The translations under genes and the position numbers were made by a program. Positions 1 to 14,600 of a stretch of 64,000 nt of DNA are shown in pieces. This stretch comes from Gavia stellata (Eukaryota > Chordata > Aves > Gaviiformes > Gaviidae). Position 1 is the first letter of the stretch, and each line of letters begins with the position of its first letter. The notes beneath the pieces are model-generated. The model made no database searches, had not been told where the DNA came from, and was given only the letters and a program-made list of their open reading frames with translations. Location of the stretch: contig NC_082594.1 of assembly GCF_030936135.1 (NCBI RefSeq), forward strand, positions 110,461,020-110,525,019, written 5' to 3'.

Positions 1-2620
1 CGTTATTTTCAAATGGAGCCTTAGTTACTGACCTGTCAAGTTTCAGCTAAAAAAAAGTAATAATCTGCATGCTTTTCTTATGGCTGTTTAAAACAGATTA
101 TCAATTTACAGGAATTACAAGCCTCAGTGTAGAATACACAATGAGTCTTAAATTTCTTCCAGCCAGTCAGGTTTTTTGCCTTTGTAATCTTTAGACAGCT
201 TTTTTTCATAGTTAAACATACTGCATTGCAAAAGCCAGGTGTGATTTCATCTTACCTGAAAGGGAGCAGCACTCTTAAGCTAGCGGTTAGAGAGGAATTT
301 TTCTGGAGAAGTGGCTTGATTCATAAGAGAAATGAGAATTCTTATGAGAATTGTTATGACAATGGGATTTCCCAAGATTATGAAGTCCTTGAGGGTAGAG
401 AGAAGGTTAGAAGGGGAAATACATTTATGTGTGACCACAAATGAGGATATCAAGTCTTGCATAAGAATTCGATCTTAATCTTGACAACCATGCTGTAATG
501 TTTTTAGCTGTTATTTTATCAGAAACTATTGGGGGTAAACTGAATTACAAAAGTGCCATCCTGTTAACTGTAAATCATAGTAATCTTGTACTGTAATAAA
601 ATCAAGGTATTTTAGTTTTGGGGTTTTTTTCAGCTTGAATACTTGGCCAGCCTTGAGGGGTTTTTAATAGCTGGCAGGCTGTGGGCTCCCCCAAAAGCAT
701 CAGGGTTCTTTCAGGAGGTCTTACTGTTATGGTCCTGAGCACTGTGGGGGACAGTCAAAGCCCTGAAGAGGCAGTGCCAGCATCCTCCACTGGTTTGCAT
801 AAGGCACTTTCGGAGCAGGTAACCTTGAATTTCAGTGCAAGAAGAAGTGTATCCTTGTGAGAAAAGCAGTGGACATGCAATATGCAGCGAAGCGGGATGG
901 GCAATGCTTGAACTTTGAGGGTCTCATCTCTTTGTGGCAGTATACCTGAAACTCAGAGTTGCCTTGAAGGATGTCAGTAGAAACTACAGTGTAAATAGTA
1001 ACGGTAGTTAAGATTTATGAATTTCCAAGTGGCATAAGTGCCACTGTTGGTGAACAAAGTCCCCTTTGACATGACAGAGAGGTGAGTCCAACAGGCTGCA
1101 GTTCAACGTCCTGATTAATACGGCAAAACTTTCTGGGCGTTGATTTAGTAAGGGAGTCCTTTCCTGACACTGGCTTCAGAGGGATTTAAAACTGTTTCAT
1201 GGGTCATTATATTGACATGGGTGGCACTGTACTTTACTTACATGTGAGCTGGGCTTATTGGTTTTCAGTTCAAGAGGGAACTTAAAATTTCCTTTCTTTT
1301 CCCCATTCGTGTGTCAAAGAACAAGTTTTTATTTATTCACAACTAATGGCATTAGGTATATGTAAAGGTACATATGTAAGATTTCCTTCTAAGATCAGGT
1401 GATTGGCTCTTGGAGAAGCACGGTAGATGTTTTACTAGGGCTATTACCGGTTCATTTTTAGTGGTGTTGAGCTCTCTGTGCTTTAACTTGTATATGAGTG
1501 CGTATTGCACACTCAGTGCGTGCTGAGGCTGCATAATTGGTGGTTGCTTGGGTGCACTAAGTTTTTGTTGTAACCGTAATCTATATTAAAAAGTAGGGAG
1601 GGGGAAGATCCAAACTGACGCTATACCATTATTTGTTTAGAAGCACTGTGAAGGATATGCTATACAAAAAACATTTCTGGGATGCGTCTGCCTGGTTATG
1701 GTATGTTTTTCTTTCTCCTGCAATGGATATAACTGGGGGCCAGATATAGGCAAACTGAGCATCCAGGCGTCTCACTTGAATAATGCAGAGTTTATCTGCC
1801 TCTTTGCCTTACCGTGAACTCCAAGAAACTGAAGTTTGTTCTCTTGTACTTACCCAGTGAAATGGTTTGTAAATAAATGAACTTCACAAAAATAAATGTC
1901 TCTTCATCTTTTTTATAGTTTGGGAAACAGAGGGAATGAAGTCAAGTGACATACCCAAAACACCCAGCAAGTCAGTGTCTGAGTAAGATTTGTGGGGCTC
2001 CAAGCTTCATCTCTTTCCCATGTAAGTGCTTTCACAGACATGCTATGAATTTAGATTAGAGAATGACTCCTTGGAAAAAGCTCAGAAGATAATTTTGTAC
2101 AAAAATAATCCATGGAGATACAGTTCTCAGAATTATTTTCAAGTTCTTACAGAAAAATTCTTCTGTCACTGGAATGACTTTTTGTTCTGAGTGTCTTTTG
2201 CCCATCCCAGCACCTCTAATTGCACTTTTACACTCTTTCAAAAGACACGTGGTGGGTCTGTAATGTGATGTACCTCTAGTTACTCTGCTTCCTAAATTCC
2301 ACATGTGGAACAGAGTTGTCAGTAATATATAACATCGATTGCTTACGTGTAAATCTGCTGATAGCCAAAGAGAGAGGGAAATAGATTAAAACCCAGTCCC
2401 AACCCTTAACGATCAGAAACCACCCTACCTACTGAAGTCATTCAATAGGAGGAGTCATGAATTGCAGAAGCTTGAATACAGCTTTGCTTTCTGCTTCCTA
2501 CTCTACGTCACTTACTTCATTAGTGGCATTCAGTTAGGTTAGAAATCTAGCATACTATAAGGAAACACTAGATTTGCCCCTTGTCTGTGGATATTACATA
2601 TTGCTTTCCTCCATTTCCAT
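1..2620. other. Upstream flank of LIPI, no gene recognised
   Basis: AT-rich sequence with only short open frames that match nothing I recognise. No CpG island precedes the LIPI start, so its promoter is likely a tissue-restricted CpG-poor one. An 8-bp inverted repeat (AAATCTAG/CTAGATTT) with a TATA-like CTATAAGG between its arms lies at about 2546-2575, only some 50-75 bases before the ATG. This is suggestive but unproven as a core promoter. Confidence 0.4.
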
Positions 2621-2669
2621 ATGCTGAAATTGTGTTTCTTCATCTGTTTGATATACTGGGTGAAATCAG
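2621..2669 (+). CDS. LIPI: LIPI exon 1: start codon and signal peptide
   Basis: ATG at 2621 opens 16 codons encoding [16 protein letters not shown], a short basic N-terminus followed by a hydrophobic core, as expected for a secreted lipase signal peptide. The exon ends in CAG before GTAAGA (phase 1), and the split codon with exon 2 gives Asp17. The ATG context is weak (C at -3). No other in-frame ATG lies between this one and the donor. The 5' untranslated region was not resolved, and an upstream non-coding exon is possible. Confidence 0.85.
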
Positions 2670-5600
2670 GTAAGAACCATTACCTTATTCTTTGCAATGT
2701 AGTCTCTTGGCTTTATTCAAGTATAAAAAAAAAGAGTATTCCTTAATTTAAATTGGCCAAAAGATTAAACCTTGTGAATTATGCCTAAAGGAGCAGACGA
2801 TTAGTAAAGAGAATTTGATCACTTTGAAACTGAGACGTAGGTTTTAATTTTAAAGTAAATAGAACAAAGCCTGATACTTTATCTCTGGCTGTACTTTGCA
2901 CAGAGACACACTCAGGTATGTGCACTTCGTACAAAGTAACAAAGTAATTGTGAAATAGTTTTAACATATTAACGTAAGTTTATTGTTTATTGCTGATTTG
3001 TTAGGTTGACAAGTTTTCAAGTTATGTGTTGTGCTTTAAATAGCAAAATTTAGTTACAGAAAAGTCAGTGTGGACTTAAGATTTTCCCCTTTTCAACCAC
3101 AGAAGATACAATGCTTACAGACATACACAGAAAAATTAAAATTGTATATTAACTGAGTTAAACTGCATATGTAACTGCCCAACGCCTATCTTTATGTTCT
3201 GACTGTACAGAAAAGCGTATGAGAGTACTCCCACAAGTGTGCGCAAGGGCAGCTGAGTATTCCTTCCAGTAATCAATCAGAAATAGGAGTTTGAAAAACT
3301 TCCCCTCAATGACTCCTCGCTAAACAATTCAAAGTATTAAATCTGTAAATCTGTTTATAGTACTTATCTAATTCCACAGTAAAGACATCATCTTTTCTTT
3401 TTTTCTCTATTTACTTTTCAAAGAATAACTGCTGTCATTTCCCAGCCATAAGTAAATGAATTGTTTCGCTTTGACATTTGCCAGCTAGTAAATAGGTTTC
3501 GTCAGTTAAAGTAATTTCCGTATGATAGATTTCTCACTTCCATGGACGAGACTGTGTCTCTGGGTTATGTCACTGTCATTCCACTGGCTTTAGAAGAGTT
3601 CATTTTTATTTCTACCAGTCAAATGATAAGAAATCAAAACATTTAAGTGGATATGGAGGAACACTTCAACAATATCTTAGCATGAATCTTTTATAAGTTA
3701 GATATGTAGGAGTGAATTATAAGGATCAGTGATTAAACTTGGATTTAAGAACAATATTAGGCAAAAATGAAAGAGTTTCATGTTGTAGCTTCGAATCTGA
3801 GTAGCAAAAATGTAATCAAGTGGCTGTTTATTATCGTTTAGCTTTGTATATGACATTTGTGTAATAGGATTTCTATTCTAGTTTTATTGTCATACATCAT
3901 TATATGAAAACTAGAGATTAAATGTGACACATTCTAGTAACATGTCAGTATCATGTCACATGTATGACATTTTACCAGGTTCTTGAATATTATTTTCATT
4001 AAACTCAAGGCAGCTGCAGCTGAACAGCTCTTAATTTCAGAAAAACTTCTTAGATAAGTCTCAGCAATGAAACTGAGATGCCTTCCTGTACCAGTAGTTA
4101 GTTAGTAACCTTTCCAGTAATCTCAGTAAAAGTTACTTAAATTATTCAGTGTCTAAATGAGGAGAACAGTGATATTTATTTTGAAATATAAGTAATCCTA
4201 ACTTTTCCCAGACGTAATAATTGTAGCTATTGTCATAAGTTGATGATAGGCATGAAACTTTGGACGATTCATACAGAAAGTTTCAGGCCATTTCTAACAC
4301 TCTGTAACTTCAACCCTGCTCTGCTTTGGAAAGATCTATTATTTTTCGTGATGTCCAGTCCAGAGATGACTGGTCTAGTCATTGTAGATACATAGTTTGG
4401 CCTAGGTGATTGGTCTAGTTCCCTAAGTGAATTAATGTATTTACCATATTAAGTGCTGTACTTCACATTGTTTAGCTTTGTTTATATCTGCACTATTGTA
4501 TCAAATACATTTTTCAGATGCCTTGTAACCTCCCTGCACCTGCCCTTTGCAGCTTTATAAACCGGTGAGGGCTCTCTGTCTGTCTCAGACGTGCAAATGT
4601 GGTGGATTCGGTTCTGCCTGCTAGCCGCTTGCTGGGAAAAGGAGAAGAGTTAGAACTGCCTCTCCTATCACTCAAAAATTCTGAGAAATTCAGGTTACTT
4701 TTTAAATTATTTTCTGAGGAACTGAGTAGGCACTATTTCTCTTCCTACTTTTGCTTTCTAGAAGTTGACTTGTTTTACGAACTTGTTAATGACAGAAAAA
4801 TTGAGAAAGGTGCCATCAAATATCAGACAAAAGCCTTGTGTAAAGTAGCGTAGCCCACTAGAAGTCAAGAGATGGGCCCAAATTTCTTTGGCCATATGCC
4901 AGCTAACACCATAGCGAAGGTGAGGAGGCCATACAGAAGAACTGTGACAGGCACCAGCATTGTGCCCAAAATCCTGAAATGGCTTATCCACGCAGTGTGA
5001 CCTCAGCAGCCAAAAGATACATTTTAAAGCATTAACTTTTGACGTTGATAAGCATACAGGGGAAAAATTAAGTCTTTTTAGATTCTTTTGAAAATCTCCA
5101 TCCTCTTGTTGATCCTGACTGATCTACAGCTTAACCTTGTATACCATAACTGTCCAAGTACAGAAATGCTAAATACTACAGCTTTTCTTGTGCCTTTATG
5201 TACATTGACCTGTTTCTTATTGCTAGATCAGACAATAAGGTCTAAGGGTTGGGAGCTCTTCCACGCTGGCTGAAAGAGGAAGAAACAACCACAGTGGTCT
5301 TCCTGTTTACACAACACACACTAGTTGTGAAAAAATTCTGAGAACATAAATTTGATGGTTAAGCAAAGGATCTTATCAACACTGACTACTAAATTGTATT
5401 TGTTATGGAGAAAATATAGTGTTCAGGAATAATTAGAAAGGTTAATTTTGTATTTGAAGGATTCAGGGGAGCATAGCGCTATCTGCAGAGTCATAGTTAA
5501 ACTGTGGCTCCTTGCTGTTCAGTGCACATTCTGGCATCTCATTCCAAAAGTCTGGAGTGAAGAAAATGGAAGTTCTTCACTTTTAGTGGAAAAATGGGGA

Positions 5601-8600
5601 AAGAAAAAGGAAGAGGTGTTATTTCAGGTGATCTAACTCTTCAAATGACTGTCTAACATTTTCATCTTTTTCAGATGAGGAGAAAAAATGTCCTGAATTT
5701 ACAGATCTTAATATAGGCAATGCTTTGTCTGGAACAGAACTCCAAGTCCAGCTACTGCTATACACAAGGGAAAATCCAGATTGTTCTGAGAGACTCATTG
5801 AACACAATGTTACTGCATCTGAGTACCTTAATACCTCCAAGACAATTGTCTTTGTTATTCACGGCTTCAGACCAACGGGATCTCCACCAGCATGGCTAGG
5901 TGACATGAAGGAGCTTCTACTGTCTTCAGAGGATATTAATCTCATTATAGTTGATTGGAATCGTGGTGCTACAACTGTGAATTACATAACTGCTGTTGAA
6001 AACTGCAGAAAAGTTGCAGAAATACTGAAGAACTACATTGACCAGATGCTGGTAAGGCAGAGAGTTGCATCTGTTCTGAGTATGTTTAAATAGCATAGTT
6101 TCAGTGGGAATGGATACTTAAAATATGTCTAAAGAGAAGCCCAGTGAACAATATCAAATGACATTTCTTTACCAAAGTATTTACTAACTTTGCATGCAGT
6201 TATTACTGCTTATCTTTAACTTCACCTGAGTTTTTACTTCCCTTTCACTGAAGTATGCATGAGAGTGCATCTATTTCTTTAGTCAGCTGGAAGTTTTAGG
6301 TCTTCTGGAAAGAGTGAATGCACTAGTGGGGAGGTGATGTGACAGATGTTCAAATAGTATACAGCATTAAAATTTTACAAAAGCATTGCACTACTCTTTT
6401 TACTATTAAACCACCATAACTAAAGATTTTAAATGAAAAAGAAATCACTGACAGAGATAAAACAATTTGTTCCAAAATGATATAAACTTCTTGATTCTAG
6501 AGGGAGTTGCTGAAACAATTGTTGATGCCAGTGGTCTTAACTGGGCTTTAGATTTATTGCTTAATCAAATGAACAAAATATGTTATCATCACATTTATGC
6601 CATTATTAGATTTAACACTTGATTTTTCTTCTGTTCTCACCACTTATTTTCCCAGCCATTCTCAGAAATTTTGAATACTGTGCAGTAAGAAAATATTCAT
6701 GTGGAATTTCAGTAAAAAATCCAGCATTTTGAGAAAGGCTGAGGTTAAAGAAGAGAAAGCATATCAGAATCTGTCCTCTGGGACTAGATATAGTGTTAAC
6801 AATTTGTAATTATGACAGTAAGTTTATTGTTATGGAATAGAAAAATAAAATAGGACTATAAGAACAGTCTGCAATCCAGAGTGGGTTCAAAAGGTGTATT
6901 TTGCAAATTTATTGTTGCAGATTTTTGGTAAATTGCAGGTTACAGATCTGCCTGGCAAAGCAATGACAGCAGGGCATGCTTGGGCTGATCTTGTTGTGCG
7001 AGTCATCAAAGTGATGTTGGTGGGGTATGTTGTGTCCCACAGCTATCAGTTTCATACTTGCAAGATGTCATGAGACCTTTGTTAATTCATTATGAGACAC
7101 ATTAATGTGTCAGATCCCACATATCATCCCATCACTTTGCAGAGATTCCAACAGGTCTGCTGATACTGTTTCAGAGTTCTGCAGTAGTTTTTTTTTTAAA
7201 ATACTGCCTGCTTTGTAGAATGGGCATCTTAAGGCTTTCCTGCAGGTGTGCATTTGGCACCATTATTCAGCAGTTCTGTGGCATAAGTTTTTGTTAATGG
7301 TATTATGTTTTTAATTTATTTTATTGGAAGGATAAGCTAGGGGGAGAATTTTTTTTTTTCCTAGTTCATAGTTTTGGTTCATCTTTCTTGTATCTGGTAA
7401 ATGTCTTCCTCTTCCCTCCCCTGCTCCCCTTCTAACTAGTGTGACATTTTGGAAGAAATGTGACTCAAGCTTCCTTTTTACATTTTTCTAGTCAAAGAAT
7501 TTCAAAATGACTACACTGTTTAACTAGTACCGAATGGCAAACTGAAAAGAACTTTGTAATTTCCATTTGTTTTTAAAGTTAGAAAGTTAGAGTTATAACT
7601 TAGAGTACAGACAAAAAGTGAAAACTAAATCAGTCTACTGATGTCTGTTCAGTTAACTTTATGTGTGGTTGTGGCTTTGGGTTTTTTTTTTTCCCTGATA
7701 GGTGGATGGAAGTTCTCTTGACTCTATGTATATGATTGGAGTTAGTCTTGGGGCTCATATAGCTGGTTTTGTTGGCCAGAAGTATAATGGCAAACTTGGC
7801 AGAATTACAGGTAAGGCTTTTAATCCCAATACATGTATTCTAATATACCTTGGATTGTTGTCATAGCTGCGAATTACATAGATGCTAGCACTGAAATATC
7901 GACAAATGAGAACTGACTATTTAGTAACGTATACAAGGAAAAATGTATCCCTGATAGAAGTTCAGAAAATTGTGAAAGTCTGCCTTCAAGACATAAATTA
8001 CAGCTGAAATTTTCCAACACATTTACCTCTAGTGTCTCAAATGAAAATTGAGTGCTGCATCCAAATGCCACTTAAGTTAAATGATATGCTACCTGAGCTT
8101 CTGTCTACTTGATGGAGCAAGTCAAGTCCCTCTGAAAGGAAGTTCAGAAGCTCTTGGTCAGACCGCTGGAATCAGGCATGAGGATTCAGTTTCAATCTGA
8201 GGTATCTGAACATGGTGTAGGCTTTAATACATTGAGCTATCTCGTACAGGGAGCTTAGATCAAGTGTGCAGCCTGTGTATGGATACTGCAAATTTTACCT
8301 CATACTTGTTGCATTGTCTGCATTGCCATCTGCGGGAAGTGGTGCATACATCGAAAATCGGGGTACCGTCATTTGGATACATCTTTCAGGACCAGGGTTG
8401 CATGAAGTTTAGGATTAGCTTTTAGATGCTGGTTCCTAGGCCAGAATCCACAGTGCTAGTTTTGGGGCACAGGCTCCAGATACTTATTGCGGTGAAAGAG
8501 CAAAACTCACTGCAGCTAGCGTGTTGAGAGGGAAGCTGACTCACCTAACTATCAGAAAAGGTGCTAGGGGAAGACGGGGCTGTTGGGTCCTGATAGTGTT

Positions 8601-11600
8601 TAGGATTTAAGAGAACAGCTGTTTTCAGGCTGAAAGGAGGCACTTGCCTCTCCTTGAGATTCATAGCTCCAAACCCTCTCTTCAGAGTACTTAAGTAATT
8701 TTTTTCCCAAAATGTAAGAGGAGCCAGTAGCCAGACTTAAGAAAGGGAATTAGAGACTTCTCCCCTTTTCATACAGTAATATGAAAGTCAGAGCATTTTC
8801 TAAGAGTGTGAAAGGCTCCAGCTATATTTCTTTGGTTAAGAATACTCATTTCCACTTTACACAATTTCCTAGAGTTTGTTGGTGTCACTGGTTGGGGACA
8901 GTCTTGATTGCAATGCTAGGTTAGCAGGTCTGTGTCCTCTCTGTACACTAACTGGGAGCTAGTAGATCCATGTAATTTCTGAACTCAGATGCTCATAGGT
9001 AAATGGAATTATATGAAATGTTTCAATCACCTTCTTATATTTACAAATATGGATGAATAAAGGCAGAGATTGAGTAGTCCAAACACACGACGCTCTTAAC
9101 CTCTTAAGTGACTGTTTGATACTCTCTCTTTCAAACGAGTTGAGCCAGTGGTGCAAAGTGATGTTGGAAAAATGAGATTTTAAAAGAAAAGAAAAAGATA
9201 TTTTCTTCTTCACTGCTTGGAGGTTTCTGAAATATGGAACTAATTAGTGGACTAAAACAATGACCTTTGTCACCTGGGGTACTATGAATGTTTATTCCTG
9301 GCATTCCATGATCCTCTGTGGTACTTTGGGTCTTGGTTATCTTGATCTTGAGAGAGAACCTTCCTAGACTAGTTCTTAAAGCACATTTGCCAGTTAAATC
9401 ATAACACAGATTTGGATAACCTAAGATCATACACTGGCCTTGTCTCTCAATCAGTGAGAATGCATTTGGGAGTCAGGTAAGTGAAGGAATATGTTTTGCC
9501 TTGACAGGTGTATTTTCCATCTTTGCTGCTTTTTCTTTTCCCCTTTTTGTCTATGCTTTTGTTGTCAAGAAAATAGGAGCAGAGCTAACAATTTCACTTT
9601 CCTGTGAAGGACAGAAATTACCATCTTGAAAATTATCAGGCTTCAGGACTGCACAACAGTAATTCCCTATCCCTAAAGTGAATGAGAATACACAGTGTTT
9701 ATGCTTCAAATACTTTGCCACCCAAATCACATCCTCCTTGATACAAAGTGCTTTTTGTGGATCTCAGCATATCTTTTGTCATAGATGAGTTTTGAATTGA
9801 GTATAAGATTTTCAAACCTCCTTCAGGTGAAAATGTGGTCGAAAACTGGTATTTCACTTAGTTACATATAACAATTGTATTTCTATAAGTGATTTCAACA
9901 CCAACTGATAAAATGATTGAGGCACATTTGAAATTGTCTCTATCCAAGATGTCTCCATCTTGTGTTCCGGTGGTGAGAGTAGTTACATTGTGCGTTTTGT
10001 TTTTATGACGTACTTAATAGGTATAGTATTTTGGGGGGGAAAGGGCAGAGTTATTCTCCTGATTTGATCTCTAATGCTGTTGGCTTATGATTCGTCACTG
10101 GGAGATGAGCACAACTAGGGAGAGAGAAATTCAAAGATAAGTGTTGATCAGTCTTGTGGTAGGAACCCTTATTTTGCTTACCATGTTGAAGAATGGAAAC
10201 TTGAGAAGAATTTTGCTGGTTATTATTTTTACTATTATCCCAGGAAAATTAAGAGTCATTGATGAATAATGCTCAAATGTTGCTCTTGTATATATCTGTA
10301 GAAACAGACCCCAGAATTTGTAACATTAGTGTTATTTTCATTTAGGTCTTGATCCAGCGGGCCCTTCGTTCACTCGAGAACCACCAGAGGGGAGACTGGA
10401 TCGTACTGATGCACAATTTGTTGACGTAATCCATTCAGATACTGATGGTAATGACATAGCCTTAACTTTCCTATTTCAACTTGAGGAAAGGCAGGAAAGC
10501 AAAAGAGAACGGATAAGCTGTTTCAGTAACATCCAGATAGTGTTGCAGAAGTATATTTTGTGTCATCAGGTGGATTTCTCTGCTGTTGCTTTCTGACAAT
10601 ATCTATACTTTTGAAATCATATTGTATATTATTATGCCTATTCATCAGGAAATTGAAACTCAACTTTTTTGATGACTTAAGCAAAGATGGGCTGTTTTGT
10701 TCAGTTCTGACATGAGTTAGCCATGTTATTGAGTGAGTGAAGTTTCGTGACTGAACCTGAAAATATTGCATTAACTTTTCTGTCCAACAGCTAACTGAAG
10801 GCATATGTAGATAACCATATAGTCATGAGTCTATTTAATGTAATGCAAAAATAGAGATTGCACCACAGTCATTTATGTCTTGTTTGTTATAGTATATTCC
10901 TTCTGAATATAAAAAAAAGTCATCTGCACATTGAATAAAGCATGCCTATTGCATTAATTTATGATACTGCTATTTGCAAAATAGTTTAGCATAAACATCC
11001 TTTTGCTGTGCTAGTGTTTATGAACATAAAGGTTGTAAGCATGTGATTATCACTGAATTAAACTCCCTTCTGAGACAGCCAGTCTCAGCTGTATCACATC
11101 TGTACACAGTACAGATCCACTGCTTAAAATTCTAAATCACGTTACTGTAAGGTTAAAATGAAGAACATTGTAAAGTCTGCTTCATCCACGCTATAATGTG
11201 GTTTGTTGTTTTTTTTTTCAAAACCGTAAGTAAACCTTTCAAACCTACCACACTTGTCCCATTATTTGTGTAGTTTCATATCAGTTTCTTTAATAATATT
11301 AAAAATTAAGCATTCTACTATACAAATTTATATGTGAAGTTGTAAAATACCGATTTTTGTAATGCTCTAAATACGTGAATAAAGGTAATGTGTGGTACAG
11401 AGGAAGGTAGGTCAGATTGAGCTAAATGTTATTTATGGTCTTTTATGGATAGATACAGGTTTTTCTACTTTAATATACTGCTTATATTAGTGTAGCTCAG
11501 AATCCAATGTCATGTGCAAAAAATGGAAAATCTTACTCTAATGAAAATTACATTGGGAAAGAACTGTGATTGCTGGAGAGAACATGAATTTAATAAATTT

Positions 11601-14600
11601 CTTTGTGCAAATAGTGTCTCAGCTACAGCACTAAATAGTTGCTTCTGTTCTATCCATTTTCTTTTGTGGTACTAGGAATCTTACATGAATTTGTATACAT
11701 TTATGTACAACACTTTACATGTGTATAACTTTCTTAAAAAGTAAAAAAACCCCATGGGTTTTAATTCATAACATGACTTCCATTTACAGAACAAAAGAAC
11801 AGTAAATTTGAAAAAATATCCTTCAAGACCTTCATGGTATTTTTAATGCAATGTAATGATAAATAATTCAATGCGTAATTCTGTTTATTGTTTTTTGATT
11901 CATGATGTTTTTACTTTAGCACTAGGTTTCAAGAAACCTTTGGGAACCATTGATTTCTATCCAAATGGAGGAATGGATCAACCTGGTTGTCCACAAACAT
12001 TATTCAGTGGTAAATAAAAATGTGTTCAATTAATGAGCAAAGAGTTTGAAATCAAATCAAAAAAAGGTTAAACTGAATTCAATGCACACTGCACTTATTT
12101 GGTAATATGGGGGCTGAGGGCATTGTATTCTTTCTTTCCTATCCCCACTCAGCAAATGAGAAATAACAGAGACATTTGACATGTTTTTTTTTAATAAAAA
12201 TCTTCCTATAAGCATACATATTCCATCATACCATTATTATTGGTATGAGGGAATATATTATTATATCTATAATCTGTATATAGTGATCATTATGTTTCTG
12301 TGTTTATATATGGCTAGGCATGGGGGAAGATGTTTGTGTCCCAGTGGTTTGGACAGCATCACTTGCATATGGCATGGAAGGCAAGGCTTTCAAGTCTTCA
12401 CTGTGTCTTAGGTTCCTCCTGGTTGGCAATGATGTACTAGGTTTTGGACAGGTCTTTTAGGCTCTAGGATGAAAACAGTTTAATGACGTGATCTTTTGGT
12501 GCAGAATTTTGCTTATTTCAGCCTCCATAAATCTTAGGCAAGGTTGCTGCACATTGTTTTTGTTTAATCTTTTTGAATAGATTTATGACTGTCTATGTTT
12601 CTGTTACTAATCTGCACAGTGCTGCTAAGAATTAGAGCTGCTGCAAAAGCATAGGGCTTCCACTTCTGTGTCTGCGAGTATGGAAGAATCCCTTAAGACT
12701 CAGGATCATCTTCATCTGTACAATTCTCATAGTTTGCTTTGCTAGGAGAGGCAGGAATTTATTACCCAAAAAAACTAGAGAGAATAATCTCTGAAGTATT
12801 CTTCACGGTAGATTTCCGGCAAAACTTTCTGCACAGGATGTAGCAAGGCAAATTTTAACTTAGACTCTTGCTTTATAACAATAATTCTGTAAATTTGATA
12901 GGACTTAGTAGACTATTTCTGGCATATGAAACCCTGTAGACTTTTCTCTGTACCTGTAATATTCAAAACAGTCTTCAATTTCTTCTTCTTGTGTGTGTGC
13001 ATCCATTTTTTTGGTGGTCAACTAACCAGAGAATAAAAGCATGGCTAACTAAGAATGACTCAGGTAAATGGGATTACTTTGATAGCACCATTTTTTTCAC
13101 GAAGAAAAATGATTACATATTCTTGGTATATTTTGTTTTTTCTTTCCTGAAGGACTTCAGTATTTTAAGTGTGACCATCAAAGATCTGTCTTCCTCTTCT
13201 TATCATCTTTGAAAAGAAGGTGCAACATAATAACATATCCTTGTGACTCTTACTTGGATTACAAGAGAGGAAAATGTGTTGACTGTGAAGCTTTCCAGCC
13301 AATGTCCTGTCCAGTACTGGGTAAGAGTTATGATATCTGTTCTGGGCTGGGTGAGATTTTCCGGGAAATCCAGACTAGCTCTTTCTGGGGCTACTCCAGA
13401 GATCTGTAGTATTGTGTTAAAGGGATCTGTAGGGATGGATCGTGTGCACAGCTACATACTGTTTAAAGTAGTTTAAAGTTGATGGCTTTGTCTGCTTTAT
13501 AGTTCTCTCTGTTAGACACAGGTGCTGAATGTTCCTAATCTTTGATTATTATTCTTTCCGGTCTGAAATGGATTCACAGTGTATTTCCTTTCTACAGAGA
13601 AACTGCTTCTACTTAGTCGATAACTTCAGGCACACATAGTGTGTTATCATCCCTCGAGTACCTGTGTTTTTTATTTAAAATTAATAATGTTTATAGCAAC
13701 TTCATGGTTTCTCTGGCTCTTCTTTTGGAATCAAGCTTCTATTTGGAGGGTTTTTTAGTTGTTTGGAGTTTTATTGCTTTTAGAGAGGATCTGGGGACAG
13801 CTTGAAAACAGTTACAATAGTGTGAGCATTTCCTAGTTGCCAGGGTTTTCTTAAGAATGAAATTTTAAACATAATTAAATAGAAATTAACTTTCAATCCA
13901 TACCTTGTCTTCTTTACATCGTTCTATTAGGATGTACACCATACATATATTAGTTAAATCAGGTTTGAAGAAAAAGCATAGACAGACAGATCTGTCTACT
14001 CTTTTATAATAAAACCCAACAATAACAGAACCTTATAGTAGGGCAGAAAGACTCCAGGACTTCCCCAGCATGGTTATTAGCCATGCCTGATGCACTTACA
14101 CAGAATGCCCAAGCTAGAGGTAGAGAAATATTTGACCAGTCAGCTGCCATCTTTTATTTTTTAATAACCATACAACCTGTGAGGGAATAACAGGCAGCTG
14201 AATCTGGGAACTGGGGGGAGAAACAGCATCCTTCTATTGCAAGCTTTCCTTCTTGCTGCCTTGCAGTGACAGCTCTGCAGCCTAGAACCAGCTCTCGTTG
14301 TCCAGTCCAGGTAAAGAAATTGAGAGGGAGAGAATAGGATCAGCCGCTTTAGAAACAAGGACTGTTATCAAGCCCCAAGGACTATAAGCATAGAATTGCA
14401 TACAACAAAAATGCTTTGTACATTACATCCAAGAGCTTAGGAGGTTTAAAGAGTATCCAACATTTTATTAAATAATAGCCACAATTATAGACTAAAGGAT
14501 TTAAAAATATTTACTTTAATTATTCAAAAAAGAAAGGAAAAAAATTTACCTAATGTGAAACTGTTTGGTAACTGTTCTCTGCAAATATGTGGGCTACTTT

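Noticed and set aside
7096..7111. Perfect 16-bp palindrome GACACATTAATGTGTC in LIPI intron 2
   Set aside because: Short palindromes of this size are expected by chance in 64 kb, and no further context suggests a binding site.
13243..13476. Second open frame overlapping LIPI exon 6
   Set aside because: It is a shadow in another frame. Exon 6 is fixed by homology (CDHQR and cysteine pattern) and by phase with exons 5 and 7.
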